From contig CP128835.1 in NCBI GenBank assembly GCA_030388825.1, forward strand, positions 2,846,001 to 2,910,000: DNA of 64,000 bases. Direction: 5' to 3'. The notes beneath the pieces are model-generated. The model made no database searches, was not told the DNA's origin, and saw only the letters and a program-made list of their open reading frames with translations. This stretch comes from Rossellomorea sp. AcN35-11. Its GTDB lineage: Bacteria; Bacillota; Bacilli; Bacillales; Bacillaceae_B. A program made the translations under genes and the position numbers. Shown piece by piece: positions 1 through 7,628 of the stretch; position 1 is the first letter of the stretch, and the number at the start of each line of letters is the position of its first letter.

Positions 1-362
1 TGTTTCCGGTAAACCATCATCATCTCATGCTGCAGGTGCATCTGTTCGTCTTTCGTTTTGGCTTCTTTCATTTTTTGTTGAATTTCACCCATCTCAGGCT
101 TCAGATTAGCCATTTTGCCTCTCATTTCCTGCTGTGCCTTATACGTTTTAAGCATGAAGGGGAAAAGAACGATTCGAATCAGAAGGGTGATGATCATGAT
201 AGCAAGCCCAAAGTTACCACCCAAATAGGTACCTATTTCATGGATGAGGAATGAAAACGGGTGTACGAGATAGTCATGAAAGAATGCTCCATCAGCTGTA
301 GCGCTTTGGCATCCTGATAATGTCAATAGTACGAAGATTAAAATAAATGAAATGTTCTTCAA
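1..362 (-). CDS. yidC: Membrane protein insertase YidC/OxaA family, N-terminal part (runs off the window)
   Basis: The first ~120 residues are present. The product begins with a lipoprotein signal peptide whose lipobox is LSGC, followed by the periplasmic-side helix and the first conserved transmembrane segment (NFGLAIMIITLLIRIVLFPF), then a charged coiled-coil hairpin (KMKEAKTKDEQMHLQHEMM). This is the layout of the Gram-positive YidC/SpoIIIJ group, which inserts and folds inner-membrane proteins. The start is a TTG at 360-362 because a clear GGAGGA ribosome-binding site lies at 371-377 and no ATG precedes the signal peptide. The rest of the gene lies to the left of the window. Confidence 0.93.
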   Translation of the reverse strand, partial: MKNISFILIFVLLTLSGCQSATADGAFFHDYLVHPFSFLIHEIGTYLGGNFGLAIMIITLLIRIVLFPFMLKTYKAQQEMRGKMANLKPEMGEIQQKMKEAKTKDEQMHLQHEMMMVYRK

Positions 363-812
363 TGATGATTCCTCCTCTGTTAATTTGCTTCTTATTCACA
401 AACTTTCAGAAGCGGTTTCATCATCATTATCGTCAGGATAAAATTGTAATTTCATACATGTAGTAAATCTGATTACGTTAGGTATAATGTTGATCGCTGA
501 AACAGACAACGTTAAAGGAACGGTTCCTTCAGCATTGTGATCATAAGGTTGTGCAGAAAGCTGAAATGCAGGAGGGAAGCGATGCCATATGAACGTGATA
601 AAGAATAAGAGTACAAGACTTAAATGCAAAGGACTTAAGAAAAAGTCCATCAAGTCTTGTATAATGATAAATGTCAATGGTTGCGGCTCCTTTATTTACG
701 TTTTATACATATAAATCAGTTCAATTATACAGCTTACCCATACAATGATGCAGTTAGCTTTACATACGGTTTCATAGGCAAAAGGTTTCAAAAAATATCT
801 GAGGAAATTGGG
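363..812. other. 450-bp gap between divergent yidC and crcB
   Basis: No convincing gene. It holds the yidC ribosome-binding site and a nested palindrome at 613-660 (outer arms ACAAGACTT/AAGTCTTGT, inner arms GGACTT/AAGTCC) that abuts a TATAAT box at 660-665. I looked for a fluoride riboswitch upstream of crcB and do not see its conserved core. Confidence 0.5.
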
Positions 813-1202
813 ATGATGTCCAAAATGAGATACTTTTTAGTCGGAATTGGAGGAACAATGGGGAGTGTATCCAGATGGAGTGTCAGTTACTTCCTGACCA
901 TTGAAAGTGGTTTCCCTTTTGCAACACTGACAGCGAATCTTCTGGGAAGTTTTCTGTTGGCATATTTTTATTCCAAATGGTCCGCAAAAAATGAAAAAGC
1001 ATATTTATTAATAGCTACTGGGTTTTTGGGCTCTTTTACAACTTTCTCCACGCTGAGCATTGAGTTATTGGCCTATTTGATCGAAAAACAATGGGTTTCT
1101 TTCCTCATATATTTTGCCTTCACTTCCATGGGGGGCCTTCTATTTGCTTGGATTGGAATTTTGATTGGCAGGAAGAGAGGGGGGCTTGTGCATGGGGGTT
1201 AA
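813..1202 (+). CDS. crcB: Fluoride-specific ion channel CrcB/Fluc, first copy
   Basis: A 129-residue membrane protein with four predicted helices, the GIGGTMGSVSRW motif near the N terminus and the family signature GFLGSFTTFST around residues 70-80, including the polar track and pore phenylalanines of Fluc channels. Fluc dimers export fluoride by passive diffusion across the membrane. The start at 813 is chosen because GAGG at 801-804 is correctly spaced. Longer upstream starts lack a ribosome-binding site. The 3' end overlaps the next crcB by 11 bp, so the two subunits are probably translationally coupled and may form a heterodimer, as is common in Gram-positive bacteria. Confidence 0.95.
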   Translation: MMSKMRYFLVGIGGTMGSVSRWSVSYFLTIESGFPFATLTANLLGSFLLAYFYSKWSAKNEKAYLLIATGFLGSFTTFSTLSIELLAYLIEKQWVSFLIYFAFTSMGGLLFAWIGILIGRKRGGLVHGG

Positions 1203-1554
1203 TCTAATTCTAATTGCATTCGGAGGCAGTTTAGGGGCCATTGGACGCTTCCTGATGGCCAATGCCATTAAAAATTGGAGCAGGTCCAGTTTTCCAAAGG
1301 CAACCTTATTTATCAATGCATTGGGATCCATGTTATTAGGGTTATTGATCGGTAATGGTTCCGGGGAGGACGCAATGTTCTTTTTAGGAGTTGGTTTTTG
1401 TGGATCTTTTACCACCTTTTCCACCTTTAATTGGGAAACATTAAAGCTTCTTCAAGACAATCTCAAATGGGGCCTTATCTATTTCTTTGGCAGTTATATC
1501 ATTGGGTTGGGATTTGGGGTGGCAGGCTATATGATTGGTCTTGTATTTAAGTGA
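1192..1554 (+). CDS. crcB: Fluoride-specific ion channel CrcB/Fluc, second copy
   Basis: A 120-residue paralogue of the preceding gene: four hydrophobic segments, N-terminal FGGSLGAIGRF and the signature GVGFCGSFTTFSTF around residues 65-80. The ATG at 1192 lies just after a purine-rich AGAGGGGGGC stretch inside the first crcB. Tandem overlapping crcB genes fit a channel made of two non-identical subunits in antiparallel orientation. Confidence 0.94.
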   Translation: MGVNLILIAFGGSLGAIGRFLMANAIKNWSRSSFPKATLFINALGSMLLGLLIGNGSGEDAMFFLGVGFCGSFTTFSTFNWETLKLLQDNLKWGLIYFFGSYIIGLGFGVAGYMIGLVFK

Positions 1555-1572
1555 TCATCCATGGCACCTTTC

Positions 1573-1616
1573 AAAAGGGATCTAAAGCAGAGCCAACGGA
1601 AGCGCTTTAGATCCCA
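1573..1616. terminator. Bidirectional hairpin between crcB and the cupredoxin gene
   Basis: Perfect 12-bp inverted repeat GGGATCTAAAGC (1577-1588) / GCTTTAGATCCC (1604-1615) between convergent genes. A run of A precedes it (T on the other strand), so it works best for the minus-strand gene. Confidence 0.75.
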
Positions 1617-1633
1617 TCATATATTCAACATTG

Positions 1634-2089
1634 TCAGTCAACCACAATATAGGCAATCATAGGTCCATTACGATCTATGGTTTCATGAGTCTCACAAATC
1701 AGTCTATAGGTACCTTCTTTTGAGAACGTGACGTTTATTACGGTTTCTTCTCCTTTTTTCACCATTCCTCTAATATCCGTACCTTCAATATAAAAGGGAT
1801 GTTCCATCCCATTCACCCCGTAGATCCTCAATTCCACCGGGATGTCTTTCTCGACTACAATCGTCCCTGGGTCCCATCGATAGGCTTCCAGCTCTTTTCC
1901 GGAAACGGTTTCTGACTTGAATTCTCCGGTGACGAGCTGGAAGACTTGTTTCTCGCCCGCACTTTCTGAAATTGAAACAGTAGGATAAGAATTATTAGAG
2001 TTCAAGGCCCATATCGTCCCGACTGTTATGACCATAATCGTTACCAGTATAGCAATGATCGAACCTTTTCTTAATACAATAAAATTCAA
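1634..2089 (-). CDS. Membrane-anchored cupredoxin-domain protein
   Basis: 151 residues: one N-terminal transmembrane anchor (residues ~8-30), then a beta-rich cupredoxin fold of about 110 residues. A candidate type-1 copper site is visible: a His in GMEHPFYIEG, then C-x2-H and a downstream Met in CETHETIDRNGPM. This resembles the copper domain of COX2 or nitrous-oxide reductase, but no CuA double-Cys motif (CxxxC) is present, so a small electron-transfer or copper-handling protein outside the membrane is the safest call. The ribosome-binding site is GGGGGAA just upstream of the ATG. Confidence 0.75.
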   Translation of the reverse strand: MNFIVLRKGSIIAILVTIMVITVGTIWALNSNNSYPTVSISESAGEKQVFQLVTGEFKSETVSGKELEAYRWDPGTIVVEKDIPVELRIYGVNGMEHPFYIEGTDIRGMVKKGEETVINVTFSKEGTYRLICETHETIDRNGPMIAYIVVD

Positions 2090-2260
2090 TTGGATTCCCC
2101 CCTAAGTCATGTGTTCAAGCAAACGTTAATCATTTTCTAATTAAGCCTATGCTTGTACAGGGGAAAACTTGCTCATGATCATAAAAAGCATGTATCAAAT
2201 AGTTTTCTTTCTGTGGGATTTTATGTACAATTTGGTCATGGATTTAAGGAGGGTGAAGCA

Positions 2261-2611
2261 TTGAAGGTTTCCTGGAGAGTGATGACAACAAAAAGTGATG
2301 CAGAGCCTTGGTGGTTTTTTGAAGGCTGGCAAAAAGATATCGTTCATGAATGGACATATCATTCGAAGGATGAAGCTATGAAAAAGTATCAGGCGGAAGT
2401 AAAGCGTCTTAGTGCATTATATCCCAATTCAAAGGCCAAAAGATTGAATGCCATTGCGTTTTGGAACCCTGAAGAAATATTCTTTTGTGAAGCTTGTGAT
2501 GATGATTTACAGGTGTATCATGGATTGATTATTTTTGAGAATGATCGTCCAATGGAAATGGATGACGAACTGGATCTCAAGAAAATTGGCGCACATATTG
2601 ATTGGGACTAA
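2261..2611 (+). CDS. DUF1033 family protein
   Basis: 116 residues with the family pattern: EPWWFFEGWQKDIV near the start, a middle region rich in Lys/Glu, then AFWNPEEIFFCEACDDDLQVYHGLIIF. Function is unknown. The TTG at 2261 is preferred over upstream codons because AAGGAGGG sits at 2246-2253 with seven bases of spacing. The ORF extends upstream in frame without a second ribosome-binding site. Confidence 0.8.
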   Translation: MKVSWRVMTTKSDAEPWWFFEGWQKDIVHEWTYHSKDEAMKKYQAEVKRLSALYPNSKAKRLNAIAFWNPEEIFFCEACDDDLQVYHGLIIFENDRPMEMDDELDLKKIGAHIDWD

Positions 2612-2643
2612 AAAGGGGTCTAACCACAGTTAGACCCTTTTCA
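2611..2643. terminator. Bidirectional terminator
   Basis: AAAAGGGGTCTAA / TTAGACCCTTTT hairpin between the convergent DUF1033 gene and the ger operon, with A and T runs on both flanks. Confidence 0.8.
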
Positions 2644-2645
2644 AT

Positions 2646-3779
2646 TTAATCAATGACCCCAGTACGAATGATTGTATTCTTTACTTTAACGTTGAAAGAG
2701 GCCTGTTTGTAAATGTCTTTCCACTTTTCCCTGCTTATTTTCTCGTGTCCCCTCTTACTTTTGTACACCATCCCGAATCCTATAGGGTCTGTTCCTTCTG
2801 ATTGAAGCATCTTAATTGTTTCTTTCATTCTATCTTCGATATATTGGCCGATTTCTTTTTCCAGGAATCTCAGGGTTTTCGGATCTGATAGGTTCATTTC
2901 CTCAGACATTTCAAGCAATCGTGCTTTCATATTCAGCTCTACGTTAAATTCAGGAATATCCTTGGCTTTGTCTTTTATCTTGTAAAATGATTTGATACTA
3001 TCAATCATGATGTAAACACTTTCTTCCTCCTCCCCGGAATGAGAGTTGGTTAAAAAAGGCTTAAATTTTTCAAGTGGCAATTCAATCTCAATCGTACCTG
3101 CTTTAAAGTCTTCCATAAGCGAACGGATATAGAAGATTTTGTCTTTATCCAGTTCCTTAATGAACTTATCTTCTTTGAATAAAGCAAAGCCCTCAACACC
3201 AACCTTGCCGTCAGATGCCTTAAATAAAGGGAGGATGGGATCTTTCCCTACACTGCCATAATCTGTGATGAATTCTTGGAGGGTAGGAGTAACGAGCAGC
3301 TCTGATTCGACGTTTTGCCGGACTAAGTTATAAAGGTACGTTCCCATGTTGGATGTCTTTTCTTCCATAGGAAAGGAAAGGATCTCTTCTGCCGAAGTAT
3401 CAGCGATAGCCAAATATACCATATTCCCAATCGATGAATCCCTCACCAATGTATCAACCAAAGGAGCTATTCCATTCTCCGCAAGCTCACGTCCGTAAAC
3501 GGCAATCCTGAGTTGACCTGAAACCAACGTATGATCCGTCTCCAAATTTTGAGATAATAGTATACCTTTGGTGGTCTTGGCTGAGCTGGTAAGAATCTTT
3601 TCCACATCATCCATTGCAGGGTTAAACTGGTATAGGACCAATGTTCCTTTGATCTTTTCACCATTACCCTCGTCATACCCGACAGCTGTTATCAAACCAA
3701 GCTTCTCAAGATATTTATTCTCTACACAACTGCTGAGAAGCAATGTTGAAATGATAAGGAGGAGGAATAATCTATTCAT
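2646..3779 (-). CDS. Spore germination lipoprotein, Ger(x)C family
   Basis: 377 residues beginning with a lipoprotein signal (IISTLLLSSC). The three-domain GerC fold is indicated by YLEKLGLITAVGYDEG near the N terminus, the central GKDPILPLFKASDGKVGVEGFALFKEDKF and the C-terminal KARLLEMSE...IEDRMKETIKMLQ helix. GerC is the lipid-anchored subunit of nutrient germinant receptors in the spore inner membrane. It is the third gene of an A-B-C operon, four bases after the permease gene. Ligand specificity cannot be read from sequence. Confidence 0.94.
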   Translation of the reverse strand: MNRLFLLLIISTLLLSSCVENKYLEKLGLITAVGYDEGNGEKIKGTLVLYQFNPAMDDVEKILTSSAKTTKGILLSQNLETDHTLVSGQLRIAVYGRELAENGIAPLVDTLVRDSSIGNMVYLAIADTSAEEILSFPMEEKTSNMGTYLYNLVRQNVESELLVTPTLQEFITDYGSVGKDPILPLFKASDGKVGVEGFALFKEDKFIKELDKDKIFYIRSLMEDFKAGTIEIELPLEKFKPFLTNSHSGEEEESVYIMIDSIKSFYKIKDKAKDIPEFNVELNMKARLLEMSEEMNLSDPKTLRFLEKEIGQYIEDRMKETIKMLQSEGTDPIGFGMVYKSKRGHEKISREKWKDIYKQASFNVKVKNTIIRTGVID

Positions 3780-3783
3780 AGAT

Positions 3784-4887
3784 TCACACCTTTTTTCTTT
3801 TTACAAAGTATTTAAGTTTAACGAGGAGAAACAAGAAACAAGGATACACAAATGAGAGAATAAAACTGATGGTTCCGACTTTATCCGTAATGGTATTCAT
3901 GGTGAGACGGTCGCTTACAAAGAGTGATAATATCCAAAGAAGAATGGCAAAGATGTAAATGGCCTTCTTTTGGGAGAAATTGAAAACCCTCTTCATCCCA
4001 CGTGAACATGCCCAGAAATATAAACAGATGTTTGGTAGGATGACGAGCATCCAAAAGGATACCGCAATAAATTCGAATCGTTCGAGGTTTGGAATCCTTA
4101 CTATTTTGAACATGGAAAGTACGGGCCAAATGGTCTTTTCCAGGGCATCTTCCGAGAAAAATCCGATGCTAATAACGGTTACGAATGTAAAAAGTAAAGT
4201 GGAATACCCGACACCTATCAAGGAATATTTCAAGACCTTTTCTTTTTCCTTAATATAGGGGTAGATGAATAATAAGAGCTCAAATCCAACAAGAGTAAAA
4301 CTGGATTTATATACCCCCATCATAATTTCCTTATAAGAAGAGGTCCACACAGGTAGGAGGTGTGTAATATCTATGTTTTTCACAGGGGTGTAAAACATGA
4401 ACAAAAGCCAGAATGAGAAAATGACCCCAAGGAAAGCAACCCCGACAACGACCCGTACGCCACCTAATACCCCATAGACCATTAAAAAAATCAACAACCC
4501 CATTAAAAGCCATGTTGGCATTTTGGGGAATATCCACGCTTGGACCATTTCAATATAATTCATCAGAATGACATAGGTGACACATAGGTAGTAACCTATA
4601 TAGAGGATATTGAAAGCTTTGCTGACCCATTTTCCATAAAGATCCATATGGATGCCGTATAGATCAGCGCTATTATAGGTTTCAAGCATTTTTACCATGA
4701 TTGTGACGACTATTGACACAACCACTCCAGCAATGATAATGGAGATCCATGCATCCCGATTCGCTTCCACAAAGACCACACGTGGTAAGCCTGCAATTCC
4801 TACACCTGTCTGAGCAGAATGTAAAACAAACATGACTAAAAAAGCATTCACCATTAACTGCCTATTCGGATTTAGATTAATATCCAT
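3784..4887 (-). CDS. Spore germination permease, GerAB/spore permease family
   Basis: 367 residues with about ten transmembrane helices and the APC-superfamily fold of GerAB proteins. The N-terminal stretch VMFVLHSAQTGVGIAGLPRVV is the unwound first helix typical of the family. This subunit binds the amino-acid germinant in known receptors. It sits between GerA and GerC homologues with 4- and 11-bp gaps. Confidence 0.93.
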   Translation of the reverse strand: MDINLNPNRQLMVNAFLVMFVLHSAQTGVGIAGLPRVVFVEANRDAWISIIIAGVVVSIVVTIMVKMLETYNSADLYGIHMDLYGKWVSKAFNILYIGYYLCVTYVILMNYIEMVQAWIFPKMPTWLLMGLLIFLMVYGVLGGVRVVVGVAFLGVIFSFWLLFMFYTPVKNIDITHLLPVWTSSYKEIMMGVYKSSFTLVGFELLLFIYPYIKEKEKVLKYSLIGVGYSTLLFTFVTVISIGFFSEDALEKTIWPVLSMFKIVRIPNLERFEFIAVSFWMLVILPNICLYFWACSRGMKRVFNFSQKKAIYIFAILLWILSLFVSDRLTMNTITDKVGTISFILSFVYPCFLFLLVKLKYFVKRKKV

Positions 4888-4898
4888 TCATTTCATCC

Positions 4899-6461
4899 TT
4901 ACTGATCAACGTCTTTCTTTTGCTTTGCTTTCTTTTCAGGGATTCTCCCCTGATCTACTGGATGATTCGTAACGGGCCTCTTGACTAAGTACTGATAAGG
5001 CAGGCGGAATAAACTATACTTAAAGTCTGCGAACCTAAAAGGGTATATCGGTGACAGATAAGGTCTCCCCAATGTCGTCACTTTCAGCAAATGAAGGAGG
5101 ATAAAGCAAAAGCAAAACATAATCCCGACCCCACCATATAGGCCTGCCATGATGATGATGGGAAACCGGATGATTCTTACAGCAGTTCCAATCGTATAGC
5201 TTGGGGCCGTAAAAGATCCCAGTGCTGAAATGGAAATGATAATGATTAAGATGTTACTGGTGAAACCAGCTTGAACCGATGCTTGCCCGATGACGATCCC
5301 TCCCACAATTCCCATCGTCTGCCCAACCTTAGTGGGCAATCTTGCCCCTGCCTCTCTTAAAAGCTCTATTATGAATTCGAAAAGAAGAGCTTCAAAGACA
5401 GGCGGAAAAGGAACGTTGGATCTTGACTGCCCGAGGGAAATCAAGAGAGCGGATGGTATCACTTCATAATGATACGTTAACACCGCTACATAAGCGGGAG
5501 TAAGAAGGATAGAAAAAAAAATCGCAATGAACCGGATCAATCTTAGAAATGTCCCCATATTCCATCTCATGTAAATATCTTCCGTCGATTCGAAGAAATT
5601 TATGAAGGTGGAGGGACCGATAATCGCTGTAGGACTTCTGTCAACCAGTAAGCAAATCTTCCCGTGAAGGAGAGAGAGGGTACACCGGTCTGGCAACTCT
5701 GATGTCATCAATTGAGGGAAGAATGTAAAAGAGTTGTCTTCAATCATTTGGGCAAGCACAGTCGAATCAATAATACTGTCAATTTCAATATCCGTGATGC
5801 GCTGTCTGAAATTATTGACGTTTTCTTCCTCTGCAATATCCTTGATATAGATCATCTGAACTTTTTTCTTTGTTCTTTTTCCAATTGTAAAAGTTTCTAC
5901 ACACAATTTAGGATCGTTGATATTTGAACGGATCAGGTTCAAATTCTTCGTGATGGATTCTGTAAATGCTATTTTAGGACCGAACACAAGGGATTCTGTT
6001 TCTGCCTTTTCCAAACCTCTTGTACCTTTGTCGGCAACATCAGCTAAAATACCGTAGGAGTCATTTTCCTTAAAGACATAAGCAGTTCCGTTCACAAGAT
6101 TATTCACGACATCGTTTATCTGATTGGTAACCGTAATTTTTGCGATATGAATCGTATTGTGGATAGAGTGGTAGTCGATCTCACCTGAAAGCTCCTCCAG
6201 TGGTTTGATCAGACTATCCTGCATATAGGCTGTATTGATTAAATCGTCAAAATAGACGACTGCAATCCTCACATCATCAATGCTAATGGTTCTTACGACT
6301 AAATCCTCGCTGTTGCTAACCAAGGAGAGTATCTCTTGATGAAACGTTTCGATATCAAAGCTGTGGGGATATCCTTTATCTATCTCTTTCTTCACATTTT
6401 TTCGTCTAAACACACAACTCAACACCCTAAATCTCGATTTACCATTTAGGCTTCCCACCAA
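4899..6461 (-). CDS. Spore germination receptor subunit, GerA family
   Basis: 520 residues: a soluble N-terminal domain of ~270 residues, the conserved core PDRCTLSLLHGKICLLVDRSPTAIIGP, then transmembrane helices with EALLFEFIIELLREAGARLPTKVG and GIVGGIVIGQASVQAG. The Lys-rich tail (RIPEKKAKQKKDVDQ) is usual. It is the first gene of a receptor operon. The start is uncertain: 6461 is a TTG with no good ribosome-binding site, and internal GTG or TTG codons within the first 25 codons are alternatives. Confidence 0.92.
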   Translation of the reverse strand: MVGSLNGKSRFRVLSCVFRRKNVKKEIDKGYPHSFDIETFHQEILSLVSNSEDLVVRTISIDDVRIAVVYFDDLINTAYMQDSLIKPLEELSGEIDYHSIHNTIHIAKITVTNQINDVVNNLVNGTAYVFKENDSYGILADVADKGTRGLEKAETESLVFGPKIAFTESITKNLNLIRSNINDPKLCVETFTIGKRTKKKVQMIYIKDIAEEENVNNFRQRITDIEIDSIIDSTVLAQMIEDNSFTFFPQLMTSELPDRCTLSLLHGKICLLVDRSPTAIIGPSTFINFFESTEDIYMRWNMGTFLRLIRFIAIFFSILLTPAYVAVLTYHYEVIPSALLISLGQSRSNVPFPPVFEALLFEFIIELLREAGARLPTKVGQTMGIVGGIVIGQASVQAGFTSNILIIIISISALGSFTAPSYTIGTAVRIIRFPIIIMAGLYGGVGIMFCFCFILLHLLKVTTLGRPYLSPIYPFRFADFKYSLFRLPYQYLVKRPVTNHPVDQGRIPEKKAKQKKDVDQ

Positions 6462-6568
6462 ATCATTAATTACTCACTTGTCGTTGTACTTTTCATTTAT
6501 AAGGAAATAGATTCATTCATACATAAAAGGTTAACTTGTGGGGGAAGGTAGTGATGGAGGTGAAGAAA

Positions 6569-6700
6569 ATGAGTAAAAAGAAAAAAGATCCGTCAAAGGC
6601 TGTATTAGGTTCCTCTCAAGTGGAAGGACAAGGTGTCACGAATCGTGAATTACCAGGGGGAGTAAAGGTTGAGTCTTCCAGGAGCAGATCGAAGAAATAG
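6569..6700 (+). CDS. Small basic protein, YuzL-like
   Basis: 43 residues, starting MSKKKKDPSKAVLGSSQVEG and ending in RSRSKK. The ribosome-binding site GGAGGTGA at 6557-6563 is strong. The KKKKDPSK start and the QxG/GG pattern resemble the short YuzL family of Bacillus, whose role is unknown. It was called by reading the sequence because it is short. Confidence 0.6.
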   Translation: MSKKKKDPSKAVLGSSQVEGQGVTNRELPGGVKVESSRSRSKK

Positions 6701-6766
6701 GACTTCATTACATAAGCTGAATATTTCCTTTACTTAGGAGTTCGTATATTAAAATCGAGTGAAGTA

Positions 6767-6775
6767 TGGTATAAT
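6767..6775 (+). promoter_or_regulatory. Extended -10 promoter with a ~140-nt 5' leader for ydjO
   Basis: TGGTATAAT at 6767-6775 is a consensus extended -10 element. No strong -35 is seen. Transcription would start near 6782, leaving about 140 nt of untranslated leader before the ydjO start, reminiscent of cold-shock mRNAs. Confidence 0.6.
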
Positions 6776-6921
6776 GGAAATAATCGTAGATATGGTTCCC
6801 ATTAATCTGGCTACACATAAATGTCCACATACTATCTGCCGAATCATTAACCACAATCATTATTTTTTCCTGTTAGAAAGCATAGCAAGGAAATCCTACT
6901 TACCTAAAAGGAGGACGTTCA

Positions 6922-7137
6922 ATGGCTTTTGGTCGTAGAAATCAAGTCGAGGAAGAAATCAAAACAGAGGAAACAAAGATTTGGGCTTGTTCCGCTGAAG
7001 ATTGTAAAGGCTGGATGAGAGATAACTTCAAAAGTGAAGATACACCTAAGTGTCCACTTTGTAAAGAAGATATGGTGACTTCCACTAAAGTACTGCAAGT
7101 GGTTGACAATCCCCATCCAACCATGAAATCATCCTAA
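6922..7137 (+). CDS. ydjO: Cold-inducible protein YdjO family
   Basis: 71 residues. A zinc-ribbon-like pair of cysteine motifs, WACSAEDCKGWMR and PKCPLCKEDM, spaced by ~20 residues, matches the YdjO family, which is known as cold-inducible in Bacillus but has no assigned biochemical role. The ribosome-binding site AAAGGAGGAC lies just upstream. Confidence 0.88.
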   Translation: MAFGRRNQVEEEIKTEETKIWACSAEDCKGWMRDNFKSEDTPKCPLCKEDMVTSTKVLQVVDNPHPTMKSS

Positions 7138-7145
7138 TGGATTGT

Positions 7146-7178
7146 AAAGAACCAATCAGCTGATTGGTTCTTTTTTAT
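7146..7178 (+). terminator. Rho-independent terminator of ydjO
   Basis: Perfect palindrome AAAGAACCAATCAG/CTGATTGGTTCTTT followed by a T run. Confidence 0.9.
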
Positions 7179-7269
7179 GTTTCTACCGTTCTACAGGCTA
7201 TTGATATTTAACTCTTTTTTTACTTTTGAATAGTATGTATTGTATGTATGTATTAAAGGAGGGAGCACC

Positions 7270-7401
7270 ATGTCCAATAAGAAAGAAAAAGAAGCCAAAA
7301 ACACTTCCACAGAGGGGAAAGATACTGTTTGGGATAGCTTTTGGAAACTGGCAAAGCCTGTTGAAGTGAATAAAGAAGATAAACCAGTCAAGTGGTTCTG
7401 A
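7270..7401 (+). CDS. Small hypothetical protein
   Basis: 43 residues: a lysine/glutamate-rich N terminus, then WDSFWKLAKPVEVN and a C-terminal KWF. AAAGGAGGGAG precedes the ATG at ideal distance and a perfect terminator follows, so the gene is probably real. I do not recognise the family. Confidence 0.65.
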   Translation: MSNKKEKEAKNTSTEGKDTVWDSFWKLAKPVEVNKEDKPVKWF

Positions 7402-7408
7402 CTTGATG

Positions 7409-7450
7409 AAAGATCGTACACATATGGTCACAGGTGTACGATCTTTTTTT
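7409..7450 (+). terminator. Rho-independent terminator
   Basis: AAAGATCGTACAC (7409-7421) / GTGTACGATCTTT (7434-7446) followed by TTTT. Confidence 0.9.
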
Positions 7451-7628
7451 GAAGTGACTCCCAATCCTGATGAGGTACGGACTCGGTACAATCATATTGG
7501 TATGAACCTGAGTAAATAAGAAATCAGCTGCTAAAGGGAATATGGATGAAAACTTACATCCTTCCTCTTGGCATGTCTCCTGTTCTTTAATACAATGTAG
7601 GAATAAGTATGATTTTGGAGGTAAGAAT

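Noticed and set aside
396-677. 93-codon minus-strand ORF upstream of crcB
   Set aside because: No ribosome-binding site, no recognisable family, and it overlaps a nested palindrome and promoter-like sequence.
430-812. Fluoride riboswitch expected upstream of crcB
   Set aside because: The conserved GGNGAUGG/CUGAU-type core could not be found in the leader.
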